A stretch of DNA of 44,199 bases, from the NCBI GenBank assembly GCA_964367945.1, contig CAYIZZ010000005.1, positions 1 to 44,199 of the forward strand, in the 5' to 3' direction. Of this stretch, positions 33,386 through 42,894 are shown piece by piece. A program made the translations under genes and the position numbers. The notes under the pieces are model-generated. The model was not told the origin of the DNA, searched no databases, and saw only the letters and a list, made by a program, of their open reading frames with translations. The DNA is from JAAYCI01 sp964367945. GTDB taxonomy: Bacteria; Bacillota; Clostridia; Oscillospirales; Ruminococcaceae. Within the stretch, counting starts at the first letter, position 1. Each line of letters opens with the position of its first letter.

Positions 33386-33453
33386 ATCCTTACATCATTT
33401 CTTGTTTCCTTGAAATCAGCACTTTTCGCCGCATAATGTTTAACATTTAGAAT

Positions 33454-33726
33454 TTATTTCACAGCGTCTTTCAAAGCTTTGCCTGCTTTAAATGCAGGAG
33501 CTGTGGTTGCGGGAATTGTGATTTCCTCTTTAGTTTGTGGGTTACGGCCTTTGCGCTCGGGACGATTGCGTGTCTCGAATGTACCAAAGCCAACCAAAGC
33601 CACTTTGTCACCGCTTTTCAATGCGTTTGTGATACTCTCTATCACTGCATTAACTGCTTTTTCTGCATCTTTTTTAGATAAAGCTGCGCTTTCAGCCACT
33701 TGTGCTACCAAATCAGTTTTTGTCAT
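33454..33726 (-). CDS. hup: HU-family DNA-binding protein
   Basis: A 90-residue nucleoid protein that bends and compacts DNA as a dimer. It shows the helical N-terminus (MTKTDLVAQVAESAALSKKDAEKAVNAV), the VALVGFGTFETRNRPERKGRNPQT saddle with its conserved GFGTF and GRNP, and the C-terminal PAFKAGKALKDAVK. GGAGG precedes the ATG. It follows mazG by 66 bases in the conserved mazG-HU-rqcP order and is ended by the terminator at 33294-33312. Confidence 0.98.
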   Translation of the reverse strand: MTKTDLVAQVAESAALSKKDAEKAVNAVIESITNALKSGDKVALVGFGTFETRNRPERKGRNPQTKEEITIPATTAPAFKAGKALKDAVK

Positions 33727-33792
33727 TCTTCCTTACCTCCGAATAAATTTATTTTTGCAGACTCCTCTGCTTAGTGATATCTTTATACTAAC

Positions 33793-34590
33793 TTATTTTT
33801 CTGTTTCGCTACTTTTTGCTTTTTTCCACAAAGCATCCAGTTCACTTTCATCCACAGAAAGTAAGTCTTTGCCTTTGTCATTTGCCAATGTTTCCACTGT
33901 TTTTATACGAGTGATAAACTTTTGTGTACTTTTACTCAGTGCTTCTTCTGCATCAATATCAAGCATACGAGCTACATTCACAGCGCTGAATAACACATCG
34001 CCAACTTCTTCCTCTATGTTGGTGTCTGTTTGCATCGCCTGCTTTAGTTCTGTCAGCTCAGACTCCATATCTTTCATTGCTGCTTGTGCATTAGGATAGC
34101 AAAACCCATACCTTGCCACACGCTTTTGCACTTTTGACGCACGCATCACGGCCGGAAAACTTTTTGGCACACTGTCTATCTGCTGGCTCATAGAATCTAT
34201 GCCTTTTTCTTCACTTTTCAAAGTTTCCCAGTTGCTCAGTACCTGTCCGGTTGTTTCGGCAGACACCTCTCCAAACACATGTGGATGACGAAAAATCAAT
34301 TTTTTGCATATGCCGTCACATACATCGCTGAAAGAAAAAACACCATTCTCTTTTTCTATCTCTGCATGCATCGCTATCTGCAACAATAAATCTCCCAGTT
34401 CTTCACACAACATGTCTGTGTCTTCTAGGTCAATAGCGTCTGCCACCTCATATGTCTCTTCAATCAGGTTTTTTCTCATCGAGGCATGTGTTTGCTCTTT
34501 ATCCCAAGGACATCCTCCCGGAGCCCGCAAAATGCGCACAATCTCCAAAAGATCCTGTATTTCATATTTTTCTTTTTGGGGATAAACCAA
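33793..34590 (-). CDS. mazG: MazG nucleoside triphosphate pyrophosphohydrolase
   Basis: A 265-residue house-cleaning enzyme hydrolysing (d)NTPs to NMP and pyrophosphate. The first MazG domain has RAPGGCPWDKEQTHASMRKNLIEETYEV, with the EExxE metal motif (44-48) and E63-E64 in the next helix. A second, weaker MazG repeat (about 160-250) holds ELTELKQAM and EEEVGDVLFSAVNVAR. The start is TTG at 34590, nine bases after GGGAGG. This is the YabN C-terminal part only, since the fused methylase domain of B. subtilis YabN is absent. It has its own promoter. Confidence 0.94.
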   Translation of the reverse strand: MVYPQKEKYEIQDLLEIVRILRAPGGCPWDKEQTHASMRKNLIEETYEVADAIDLEDTDMLCEELGDLLLQIAMHAEIEKENGVFSFSDVCDGICKKLIFRHPHVFGEVSAETTGQVLSNWETLKSEEKGIDSMSQQIDSVPKSFPAVMRASKVQKRVARYGFCYPNAQAAMKDMESELTELKQAMQTDTNIEEEVGDVLFSAVNVARMLDIDAEEALSKSTQKFITRIKTVETLANDKGKDLLSVDESELDALWKKAKSSETEK

Positions 34591-34649
34591 TATGTTTTGC
34601 CTCCCTGATACTGCTATACGCTATTAGCACTTCAAAACACTACACAATA

Positions 34650-34678
34650 ATACTACTCTATTAGTAAGCTTTTTTCAA
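34650..34678 (-). promoter_or_regulatory. mazG promoter
   Basis: On the minus strand TTGAAA (34678-34673), 17 bases, TAGTAT (34655-34650). The rest of the 195-base gap to 34785 shows no further signal. Confidence 0.5.
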
Positions 34679-34785
34679 TAGATTCACTGTGTTTTTTAAG
34701 TCACACTTCATTTTCTGGTTGTTTTGCCGAAATTTTACTCAATTTTTGCCCTTTGAACCATACATATGCCTTACTTTTTGGATAA

Positions 34786-35130
34786 TTAGTACCCATTGCT
34801 GCCACAAAAGGTGGCATCCTTTTTACCCTCCGCACCGTTATCGGCGCCTAAAATTGTCACATCAACATCTTCTTTTTCAAACTTTGAGAGCTCTTCTTTC
34901 ACTTTATCTATCTCTTTTATATACCAACCCATCATCGGCTCGTTTTCCTGACCTAATTTATGTAGCTTGTATACAAACGCTCCCAGCTGGCGCTGACGTT
35001 TATGTAGTTTTGCCTGCAATGACAGCTGTTTTGCCCTGTCACAACCTTTGTTCACAAAGCTCTCTGCCTGCTTTGCTGCACCTGTGGCCACGCAAGAGGC
35101 CGCGTCCATCATTTTATCAAATGTATTCAT
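34786..35130 (-). CDS. Small protein of unknown function
   Basis: A 114-residue protein I do not recognise. It is helical and basic in the middle (DRAKQLSLQAKLHKRQRQLGAFVYKLHKLGQENE), with a small-residue N-terminus (MDAASCVATGAAKQAESFVNKG) and an acidic, glycine-rich C-terminus. No membrane helix is present. GGAGG lies three bases before an ATG at 35133 and six before one at 35130, and I prefer the latter. It starts 13 bases after the uridine kinase-like stop, ending the long operon. Its layout resembles small zinc-free scaffold proteins of gut Clostridia, but no role can be given. Confidence 0.75.
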   Translation of the reverse strand: MNTFDKMMDAASCVATGAAKQAESFVNKGCDRAKQLSLQAKLHKRQRQLGAFVYKLHKLGQENEPMMGWYIKEIDKVKEELSKFEKEDVDVTILGADNGAEGKKDATFCGSNGY

Positions 35131-35143
35131 CATAAACCTCCGG

Positions 35144-36070
35144 TTATTGTCCCAAAAATTCACGTAACATAGAATTTTGTGGCACGTGCTTCATGTCAAT
35201 AGGAGAGCATCTGGAGAATTTCTTTATTAAATCTTCAAGTTTTGTGCTCATAACCTCGTTCACTATATTGATTCGCATTTTTTCCACAAACGGCGCCAAA
35301 AGGCAAATCTCATAACTAAACGATGTATCAAGCAATAAATCGGCATATGGCTTAAACGCCTTGATATATTGATCCTCACCCTCACATACCAGCGGCCACA
35401 TACTGATGGTAGATTCAGGCTCATGTCCACGGAACATATGATCACGCACCATACGTCGTGCCAGGCGAATTTCCCGTGTGGCAAGCGAGCGCTGTCCACT
35501 GTGTGAATATTCTTCCCTGAGTCCTGCGTAAACTTTATACACGCTTCCCTTTGGTAAAGCATTAGTAAGAATAGGATTCAGCGCGTGAATTCCTTCAATT
35601 ACCACCACGCCACCTTGCAATTCAATCGACATTCTTTCCTTTTTACGGGAATCTGTCTCAAAGTCAAACATAGGAAACTGCGCACTACCTGTTTCAATAA
35701 GCTCGTTAAGACAAGTATGTATTTCGTCTATGTCCAGCGCTTGAATATTTTCATAGTCTGTACTTCCGTCCGGAAGACGTGGATACTCCTCGATATTCTT
35801 GTAAAAATTATCAAGGCTAACCATGGCCGCATGTGCACCATTTTCTTTCAATGCATCCACAAGTTTTTGTGCAGTGGTTGTTTTTCCCGAAGCAGAGGGT
35901 CCGGTTAGCATAATCACCTTGCATTTACTTGCGATACTTTCAACTGCGGCCGCTTTCACACGGCTTTCATATTCAATCTCACAATGACGCACAAAACTTA
36001 CCGGGTTTTCCGCTGCGGTATTAATAAGCCCTATCTCCACCAATCGTTTAGGAATCCAAATAGCCGGCAT
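35144..36070 (-). CDS. Uridine kinase-like nucleoside kinase
   Basis: A 308-residue P-loop kinase of the phosphoribulokinase/uridine kinase family. Walker A is GPSASGKTT (57-65). SLDNFYKNIEEYPRLPDGSTDYENIQALD, MFDFETDSRK, VVVIEGIHALNP and the lid RLARRMVRDHMFRGHEPESTISMW follow. Related clostridial proteins of about 550 residues carry TGS and tRNA-synthetase-like domains in front. Here only a stub of about 50 residues remains (VRHCEIEYESRVKAAAVESI), so this is a short form. It overlaps hemZ by 23 bases, implying coupled translation. The nucleoside acceptor is not proven. Confidence 0.88.
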   Translation of the reverse strand: MPAIWIPKRLVEIGLINTAAENPVSFVRHCEIEYESRVKAAAVESIASKCKVIMLTGPSASGKTTTAQKLVDALKENGAHAAMVSLDNFYKNIEEYPRLPDGSTDYENIQALDIDEIHTCLNELIETGSAQFPMFDFETDSRKKERMSIELQGGVVVIEGIHALNPILTNALPKGSVYKVYAGLREEYSHSGQRSLATREIRLARRMVRDHMFRGHEPESTISMWPLVCEGEDQYIKAFKPYADLLLDTSFSYEICLLAPFVEKMRINIVNEVMSTKLEDLIKKFSRCSPIDMKHVPQNSMLREFLGQ

Positions 36071-37466
36071 ATGCTTTCTTCACCCCTTCTTTACGATGCA
36101 ACATTTCCTCGATATTTGTGATATAATCCACGGCAAACTTATGATTATACTGTCTTTTAATGATTTTTTTGTCTTCAAGCACCAACTTTGTGCTGGCGCC
36201 TGCGCCTGCTGCCAAAATAGTGTGTTCTTCTTCCATAATAAATATGTTATACAAACCTTCATTGCCTTGTAGCGTCCAGCCTGTGTTCTCCAAATTATCC
36301 ACACCGCTTTTCTGACGGTATAAATAATACGGAACATATCCTGCCTGCCTAAGGCGTGGATATGCAAGCTTTATCATGCTTGAAGGCCCAAACATTCCCT
36401 CTTCTTTTTGTGCCAAAACAATCTCAGATGCACGCTTTTTTGTCAGTGAATGCAGGGTGATATTTTCCGGTCTCAGCCTGATTGCCTCTTCTAAACTTTG
36501 TGAAAAGCTTTCCTTGGTGTCTTTCGGCAAGCCTGCTATCAGGTCCATGTTTATCACATTGTGACCAATATTCCTTGCATTTTCATAACAGCGTCGTATA
36601 TCTTCCGCTGTATGCTTTCGCCCGATGCTCACCAGCACTTCATCACAAAATGTTTGTGGATTAATAGAAATACGTGAGACACCATATTGCTTTAAAAGTT
36701 TCAGCTTTTCTGCATCTGTACAGTCAGGCCGGCCTGCTTCCACGGTATATTCCCTTGTTTTTTGTGGCTCGAAATATTCATCCACCGCCGACAAAAGACT
36801 ATCCAGCTGAGAAATATTAAGCGATGTGGGTGTGCCACCACCGATATATACACTTTCCAGCTTCAGGCCATGTGCCGCTTTTGCTGTTGCGGCAAGCTCC
36901 TGCTTTAATGCTTTCAAATACTCGTCCATCAAATGCGATTCTTTATCCACTGTGCGTGAAACAAAACTACAATATGAACATCTGGTAGGGCAAAACGGTA
37001 TCGAAACGTATAAACTATAACTATTTTTCTTGGATTTTTCAAGTATCGGACGCTGACGACGTTCTATCTCTGTAAGCAAATCGCATTTTTCATCGGACAC
37101 GTCGTATTCGTTTTTCATCCGACTGCCCGCGTCTTGCTCATTTTGTGATTTCAGCATCTTACGATACAAATTCAGCGGCCTTACACCGGTAAGCATACCC
37201 CACGGCGGCCGTTTTTTCATCACCTTCACAAATATGTGATACAGCACTGCTGTAGGATTTTCACTCTCTACCCACTTCACACTGCACACCGTTTCGGCAC
37301 CGTTTTTATACCGCAAACCCACTACTGTACGTGATTTTGTAGTCCTAATGTAGGCAACATCACCCTTTGTGCTACTATTTTGCCGAAGTGAAGCCTTTGG
37401 AAAAAACAATCGCACCATGTGCTCTGTTTCGTATGTAGATGGCAATCCTTTTACCAAAATTTCCAT
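36048..37466 (-). CDS. hemZ: Coproporphyrinogen dehydrogenase HemZ (radical SAM)
   Basis: A 472-residue radical SAM protein of the HemN/HemZ group. After an N-terminal domain of about 150 residues typical of HemZ (PPWGMLTGVRPLNLYRKML), the cluster-binding CxxxCxxC is C159, C163, C166 in YVSIPFCPTRCSYCSF. YIGGGTPTSL and EAGRPD follow. HemZ was named as an oxygen-independent coproporphyrinogen oxidase. In organisms without haem synthesis its role is unclear, and no other haem gene is in view. It lies eight bases after the MBL gene and overlaps the nucleoside kinase start. Confidence 0.92.
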   Translation of the reverse strand: MEILVKGLPSTYETEHMVRLFFPKASLRQNSSTKGDVAYIRTTKSRTVVGLRYKNGAETVCSVKWVESENPTAVLYHIFVKVMKKRPPWGMLTGVRPLNLYRKMLKSQNEQDAGSRMKNEYDVSDEKCDLLTEIERRQRPILEKSKKNSYSLYVSIPFCPTRCSYCSFVSRTVDKESHLMDEYLKALKQELAATAKAAHGLKLESVYIGGGTPTSLNISQLDSLLSAVDEYFEPQKTREYTVEAGRPDCTDAEKLKLLKQYGVSRISINPQTFCDEVLVSIGRKHTAEDIRRCYENARNIGHNVINMDLIAGLPKDTKESFSQSLEEAIRLRPENITLHSLTKKRASEIVLAQKEEGMFGPSSMIKLAYPRLRQAGYVPYYLYRQKSGVDNLENTGWTLQGNEGLYNIFIMEEEHTILAAGAGASTKLVLEDKKIIKRQYNHKFAVDYITNIEEMLHRKEGVKKAYAGYLDS

Positions 37467-37474
37467 TAAATTAT

Positions 37475-38050
37475 CTAAAACCTCAAATATGGGTTGTGCT
37501 TTTTCTCGTAATCCATAGACGAAAACTCTTCATGTCCGGGCAACACCTGTACATCTTCTTGCACAGCATCTACCAGCTTTTTCAAGCTTTCCTTCATGTG
37601 TGCAGGATTACTTCCGGGCAAGTCTGTGCGTCCAATATCTTGCGCAAACAATGTATCGCCACTAAACATCATATCGCCACAAATAATGCAAGTAGAACCC
37701 GGAGTATGTCCGGGAGTAAAAATAGTTTTAAACTTCATATCATCAAGCACAATCTCGCCAAAGTCAGTGTAGTATTCATCTGCTTTAATACCAAACTGGT
37801 CTGCATCTGCTTTGTGCATATACACTTTTGCGCCATATTTCGTACGTAGTGCCTCCACACTTCCCACATGGTCATGGTGCCCATGTGTAAGCAAAATATG
37901 TGTAAGTGTGGCGCCGTTTTCCTCTATAGCCGCCACAAAACGTGCCTCCGACGCGGCCGGGTCCACCACAGCAGCATGTCCGTCATCTCCGATCATCAAA
38001 AAACAATTGGTATACAGCGGTGGTCCATCTACTATATGTATAGCTTTCAT
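37475..38050 (-). CDS. MBL-fold metallo-hydrolase (glyoxalase II-like)
   Basis: A 191-residue metallo-beta-lactamase-fold hydrolase with the zinc motif LTHGHHDHVG (H56, H58, D60, H61), then FTPGHTPGSTC, FSGDTLF, and a C-terminal LPGHE. It is like the YcbL/YqgX short glyoxalase II group, which hydrolyses thioesters such as S-lactoylglutathione. The real substrate in this organism is uncertain. A GTG at 38059 overlaps the ribosome site GGAG, and the ATG at 38050 is eight bases after it and is chosen. It lies between dtd and hemZ, a frequent clostridial order. Confidence 0.92.
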   Translation of the reverse strand: MKAIHIVDGPPLYTNCFLMIGDDGHAAVVDPAASEARFVAAIEENGATLTHILLTHGHHDHVGSVEALRTKYGAKVYMHKADADQFGIKADEYYTDFGEIVLDDMKFKTIFTPGHTPGSTCIICGDMMFSGDTLFAQDIGRTDLPGSNPAHMKESLKKLVDAVQEDVQVLPGHEEFSSMDYEKKHNPYLRF

Positions 38051-38078
38051 TGCCCACACTCCTTTTTAATAGTTATGA

Positions 38079-38531
38079 TTATTTCCATTCATCGGTGTCC
38101 AATAGTAACGTCACCGGACCATCGTTCACCAGTTCCACTTTCATATCTGCGCCAAATTCGCCGGTTTGCACATCTTTCAGGCCTTGCTCTTTTATACATT
38201 TTACAAAGCTTTCATAGCAATCTGTGCTAAGTGGTGGTTTTGCGGCGGCAATAAATGATGGCCTGTTGCCCTTTTTACTGTCGGCATATAAAGTAAACTG
38301 GCTTACCACCAGTGCACTGCCTCCGATATCTGCAGCAGATAAATTCAGTTTACCGTCAGCATCATCAAATATGCGAAGTCCCGCACATTTTTTAGCAAGT
38401 TTTTGACACAGTTCTATGTCATCACCCTCGCGCACCCCAAACAAAATCACCATTCCTGGCCCAATTTCTCTTTTTTCATCATCATTTATCAGAACCGACG
38501 CCCTGCTTACTCGCTGAACCAGTGCACGCAT
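38079..38531 (-). CDS. dtd: D-aminoacyl-tRNA deacylase
   Basis: A 150-residue DTD that removes D-amino acids (and glycine from tRNA-Ala) from mischarged tRNAs. The cross-subunit motifs are present: SQFTLYADSKKGNRPSF (catalytic SQFTL region) and the C-terminal VNDGPVTLLLDT (GP motif NDGPVT). It starts MRALVQRVSRASV as usual. It follows rel by 37 bases. The rel-dtd pairing is conserved in Firmicutes, as in B. subtilis relA-dtd. Confidence 0.97.
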   Translation of the reverse strand: MRALVQRVSRASVLINDDEKREIGPGMVILFGVREGDDIELCQKLAKKCAGLRIFDDADGKLNLSAADIGGSALVVSQFTLYADSKKGNRPSFIAAAKPPLSTDCYESFVKCIKEQGLKDVQTGEFGADMKVELVNDGPVTLLLDTDEWK

Positions 38532-38568
38532 TCAACCCACTCCTTCGTTAGCTAAACTAATGCTTTAG

Positions 38569-40758
38569 CTAGCTTCTTTGAATTCCCACAACATCTTTAA
38601 TTTTTCTCAGTCTTGAAATCACATTGTTTAAATGATCTGTATTTTGGATACCTATGGTAGCGCTCATTGAAGCTCGGCCGTCTGATGTTCGTCTTGCCGA
38701 AATTGAATATATCGGCACCCGCATATCAGCCAAGGCCACCGACACATCGGCAAACAATCTGTCTCTATCAAGAGCTGTCACTTCAAGAGTGGACGTGAAA
38801 TTCTCCTTCACGCCTTCTTCCCAGTGTGCCGCCACCCATCTTGGGGAAGCATCAGGTGCCGCGGCATTACGACAATCTTTTTTGTGAATGGACACACCAT
38901 ATCCACGAGTTATAAACCCAATGATATCATCGCCCGGTAAAGGATTGCAGCATTTGGCAAACTTAATCAGCACGTTGTCTATGCCTTCTACGCTGACGCC
39001 TTCTCCGGCTTTTTGTTTTTTCACCGTTGTGGGAATATCAAATGTTTCCACAGGATCGGTACTTTTTACCAGTTTTGCGTATTCTTCTTTTATTTTCGGC
39101 ATCAAGCGCGAAATCAAAAGACCGCCATATCCTATCGCCGCATACATCTCTTCTACTGTATTTTTACGCTGGCGATGTGCTATATTTTCCATGAATTTAT
39201 CATATTCCTCAGCCGGAACCGATATTTGGTTTCGACGCATCTCTTTGTCAAGCGCCGCTTTACCTTCCATGATATTTTCTTCTTTACGTTCTTTTTTGAA
39301 CCAGTGCCTTATCTTGCTTTTTGCTTCACTGGTGGTAACAATACTCAGCCAATCCCTGCTTGGGCCTTTTGTATCGTTGCCGGTCATCACTTCCACCACT
39401 TCGCCCGTCACCACTTTATGATCAATAGGCACAATGCGAGAATTCACCTTTGCACCAATCATACGGTTACCCACTGCCGAGTGAATTGCATAAGCAAAGT
39501 CTATCACCGTTGCGCCACTGGGCAGATTGATAACATCGCCTTTTGGGGTAAACACATACACTTCTTCCGGTATCAAATCACTTTTGATATCCCGTAAAAG
39601 ATCCACACCATCTTCGGCGTCTCTTTGGCTTTCCAGTAGTTGGCGCACCCAAACAAGACGGTCTTCCAGCTTATCTTTACCTTGCAGGCCGGCTTTATAT
39701 TTCCAGTGCGAGGCTACTCCATACTCTGCCAGCTGGTCCATTTCTTTTGTGCGTATTTGTATCTCAAACGCTACACCTTCATGGCTAATCATGGTGGTGT
39801 GCAAGCTTTGATACATATTCGGTTTTGGTGTAGATATATAATCTTTAAATCTATTTGGCAAAGGGTGATACATGTCATGAACAACACCCAGCGCCGCATA
39901 GCACTCAGAAATGCTGTCTAAAACAATCCGCAATGCATAAATATCATATATTTCTTCAAAGTTTCGATTTTGGATAAACATTTTGCGATAAATGCTGTAT
40001 ACGCTTTTTATCCTGCTGTGCATCACCACGTTTTTTATGTCATTTTTTTCAAGTTGTTTTTTGATGCTGTCTGAAATGCTCTCTACATATTCAGTAGCTT
40101 TTTTCTTTTGGCCCACCATCTCCACAATTTCTGCATATCCAATAGGATCAAGATAAAAAAGACTTAAATCTTCAAGCTCTTTTTTTATGCCCGACATACC
40201 CAGCCTATGGGCAATAGGCGCATACACTTCCATTGTCTCAAGGGCTTTATCGCGACGTTTTTGCTCTTTCCATGCGTTGGCTGTTCGCATATTGTGCAGC
40301 CTGTCGCACAGCTTTATCAGCATCACTCGCACATCTTTTGACATAGCTAAAAGCATCTTACGCAAGTTTTCAGCTTGTTCTTCTTCCATGGACGAAAATG
40401 TGATTAGACCAAGTTTTGTCACGCCGTCTACCAGCAGCGCTACTTCTTGTCCAAACTGAGAGCCGACTTCTTCCAGTGTCATGCTGGTGTCTTCCACCAC
40501 GTCATGCAAAAGCGCCGCCACCAGCGCTTCCGTATCAAGGCCTAAATCCAGTAGCATTCCGGCCACAGCAAGCGGATGACTCACATATGGCTCGCCGCTT
40601 TTACGATTTTGCCCTTCATGAGCTTTTTCCGCCACTTTATATGCTTTATCAATCTGAACTATGTCATACGGACGTCCAGACTCTTCCGCCATTTTTTTAA
40701 ATTCTTCATATGTCACATTACGTGGAATCTCGGCCGCCATTTTCTCACCTCTCGCCAT
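38569..40758 (-). CDS. rel: Bifunctional (p)ppGpp synthetase/hydrolase Rel
   Basis: A 729-residue long RSH protein that makes and degrades the alarmone (p)ppGpp in the stringent response. In order: the hydrolase HD domain (H85-D86 in LLHDVVED), then the synthetase domain (YDIYALRIVL, YQSLHTTM at 316-323, EIQIRT at 332-337). TGS (VYVFTPKGDVINLPSGAT), a helical/zinc region (FAKCCNPLPGDDIIGF) and a C-terminal ACT domain (about 655-729) follow. The loop R303-F-K-D306 matches the RxKD of bifunctional enzymes. A second ATG (Met7, 40740) has a better AGGTGA ribosome site. It lies between recJ and dtd. Confidence 0.97.
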   Translation of the reverse strand: MARGEKMAAEIPRNVTYEEFKKMAEESGRPYDIVQIDKAYKVAEKAHEGQNRKSGEPYVSHPLAVAGMLLDLGLDTEALVAALLHDVVEDTSMTLEEVGSQFGQEVALLVDGVTKLGLITFSSMEEEQAENLRKMLLAMSKDVRVMLIKLCDRLHNMRTANAWKEQKRRDKALETMEVYAPIAHRLGMSGIKKELEDLSLFYLDPIGYAEIVEMVGQKKKATEYVESISDSIKKQLEKNDIKNVVMHSRIKSVYSIYRKMFIQNRNFEEIYDIYALRIVLDSISECYAALGVVHDMYHPLPNRFKDYISTPKPNMYQSLHTTMISHEGVAFEIQIRTKEMDQLAEYGVASHWKYKAGLQGKDKLEDRLVWVRQLLESQRDAEDGVDLLRDIKSDLIPEEVYVFTPKGDVINLPSGATVIDFAYAIHSAVGNRMIGAKVNSRIVPIDHKVVTGEVVEVMTGNDTKGPSRDWLSIVTTSEAKSKIRHWFKKERKEENIMEGKAALDKEMRRNQISVPAEEYDKFMENIAHRQRKNTVEEMYAAIGYGGLLISRLMPKIKEEYAKLVKSTDPVETFDIPTTVKKQKAGEGVSVEGIDNVLIKFAKCCNPLPGDDIIGFITRGYGVSIHKKDCRNAAAPDASPRWVAAHWEEGVKENFTSTLEVTALDRDRLFADVSVALADMRVPIYSISARRTSDGRASMSATIGIQNTDHLNNVISRLRKIKDVVGIQRS

Positions 40759-40815
40759 TCTACCCTTTTTAAAATGTTTGTGCTTTTTAGTTGTGATTTC
40801 GCACTACTAAATATA

Positions 40816-42861
40816 TTATTTTTCTTCGCTGCATTTTTGCAATTTTTTCATCAGCGTACCATTTGCAAGGTCTTTTTTTTCCGCCACCTGCACCAGCTTA
40901 TAGCATGCTGTTTTTTCGTCTTTTTCAATCAGATTCAGCTCTTCAAGTGTGGCCAGCGATGTTAGCATTTTTCCTGTTTTTTCTTCGCCAAAAGCTGCCA
41001 TCGCCGGACGCAAGTCCATATAATTCAGTGGTATCCCTGTACGCATTTTACGGTATAGCTGTGCTGTATCATCCCTGCTTGGAAGTAAAAGCGACACTAT
41101 ATCTTCCTGTAAAATATGCCCCGCCAGCACACTTTCAAACAAAGCATTCTGGCTGACATGCTCTTCTGTCATGCCACTTGGCCGCATTTCCACCACCCTG
41201 GCAGATACCTGCATACCGTTTTTGTTCTCGTAAATAGATATCACCACTAAAACATCTATCAAATCACCTATTCGATATGCCAAGTTGTCCGGCGACACTC
41301 CAAAAAGTACTGCGTAAAGAGTATCATTTTCTTGCCTGAAACGCAATCTAGTGTGTTTTCCTTCACTTATTGAATACACTGCATCCAGTGTAACATTTTT
41401 TATCAAAAATATTGGTTGTGGGTTTCCGCTACCACACGGTGCTAAACGCTGCAAGCTTTGCACCTCTTTCACTGACAGCTCAGACAACTGTACCACAGCA
41501 TCGGCACACACCGCCGGTAGTTTCGGAACCGGGCTATTTTCCGCCGCCCATTTATTCACTCTTTTGCGGAACTGCTTTACATACTCTTTTTTAAGCGAAA
41601 ATCCTGCCGCTAGGTCATGTCCGCCAAACCTTAGTAAAATATCTTCACACGATGAGATAGCCCCATGCAGTGAAAATCCACCAAAACTGCGCCCACTTCC
41701 ACGACCTTCGCCTTCATCAAAGGAAATAGCAATCGCCGGCTTTGCATACTTATCCACCAGCCTTGATGCCACAATACCGATAACACCCTGATGCCAGCCA
41801 TCGCCCCAAATTACCAATACTCTAGAGGCCGACAAATCAGGGTCTTGTTCCAGCTGCTTTTCAATTATTTCTAATATTTCTTGTTCAGCCGCTTGACGAG
41901 ATATATTCTGCTGTTGCAAGTTTTCCACAAGTTTAGCAGCTTCCTCTTCGTCTTCGGCTAAAAGCAGTTGCAATGCCGTTGTCGCATCATCCATTCGTCC
42001 TGCCGCATTCAGCCTTGGCGCTATACCATAAGAGATATTTTCAACTGTGATGGTTTTATCTTTCCAACCACAAGCCTCCACAAGCGCCGCAAGGCCTGCC
42101 CGTTTTGTATCTTGTAATGATGCAAGGCCTGCTCGCACTATCACACGGTTTGGTCCTGTTAGCTTCATCACGTCTGCCACTGTACCTATGGCCGCTAAAT
42201 CGCCATATATAGGCAGTAACTCTTGTGGCTGGCATCCTTCCAGCGCCGCCAACAGCATAAACGCCACACCTGCACCCGACAAGTTATCAAGACCGCTTTC
42301 GTCGTCTTGCCTGCATGGATCTACCAATGCATCTGCGGCCGGCAAAGTATCGTATGGCAAATGATGATCGGTCACCACCACCGACACTCCTCGCTCGTTA
42401 GCTCTTTCAATAGCCTCAAATGCCGTGATGCCATTGTCCACCGTGATGATAAGTGAAATCCCTTTATCCGCCATGGAATCCACCAGCGGTACCGACAATC
42501 CATAGTCGTCATCATTGCGAGATGGCAACTTATAAAACACTTGTGCTCCGCAGCTTTCAAGATAAGTATACACCAAAGATGTAGATGTTATTCCATCTAC
42601 ATCATAATCTCCAAACACGGCAATTAGTTCTTCATTTTCTATTGCATGAGTGATACGATCCACCGCTTTTTCCATATCAATCATGGTCATTGGGTCAGGT
42701 AAGTATTCCTCTTCGCACAGCATGTCAGCCACTTCTTGCGCATTGTTCATACCACGAGCTGTCAGCACTTTGCACAACAACTTTTCCGCATCCATTTCGG
42801 TCATCAGTGCTACTGTGTTTTCTTCTTCGCTATCATGCACTTTCCACTCTCGGTACAACAT
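40816..42861 (-). CDS. recJ: Single-stranded-DNA-specific exonuclease RecJ
   Basis: A 681-residue 5'-3' ssDNA exonuclease in recombination and mismatch repair. DHH-superfamily motifs are DYDVDG (85-90), ITVDNG (139-144), TDHH (164-167) and DPCRQDDE. The DHHA1 region with RGSGRSFGGFSLHGA and FGGHDLAAGFSL follows, then the OB domain and a C-terminal extension of about 130 residues. The core is complete and should be active. It is followed by rel after 57 bases and preceded by the FAD protein by 33 bases, a single unit. Confidence 0.96.
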   Translation of the reverse strand: MLYREWKVHDSEEENTVALMTEMDAEKLLCKVLTARGMNNAQEVADMLCEEEYLPDPMTMIDMEKAVDRITHAIENEELIAVFGDYDVDGITSTSLVYTYLESCGAQVFYKLPSRNDDDYGLSVPLVDSMADKGISLIITVDNGITAFEAIERANERGVSVVVTDHHLPYDTLPAADALVDPCRQDDESGLDNLSGAGVAFMLLAALEGCQPQELLPIYGDLAAIGTVADVMKLTGPNRVIVRAGLASLQDTKRAGLAALVEACGWKDKTITVENISYGIAPRLNAAGRMDDATTALQLLLAEDEEEAAKLVENLQQQNISRQAAEQEILEIIEKQLEQDPDLSASRVLVIWGDGWHQGVIGIVASRLVDKYAKPAIAISFDEGEGRGSGRSFGGFSLHGAISSCEDILLRFGGHDLAAGFSLKKEYVKQFRKRVNKWAAENSPVPKLPAVCADAVVQLSELSVKEVQSLQRLAPCGSGNPQPIFLIKNVTLDAVYSISEGKHTRLRFRQENDTLYAVLFGVSPDNLAYRIGDLIDVLVVISIYENKNGMQVSARVVEMRPSGMTEEHVSQNALFESVLAGHILQEDIVSLLLPSRDDTAQLYRKMRTGIPLNYMDLRPAMAAFGEEKTGKMLTSLATLEELNLIEKDEKTACYKLVQVAEKKDLANGTLMKKLQKCSEEK

Positions 42862-42894
42862 AGAGGATTCTCCTTTCCCTTTATTATTTTTCTT

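Noticed and set aside
34786..34830. TGCCAC/GTGGCA hairpin as a terminator for the small unknown gene
   Set aside because: It lies inside the last codons and no T-run follows on the minus strand.
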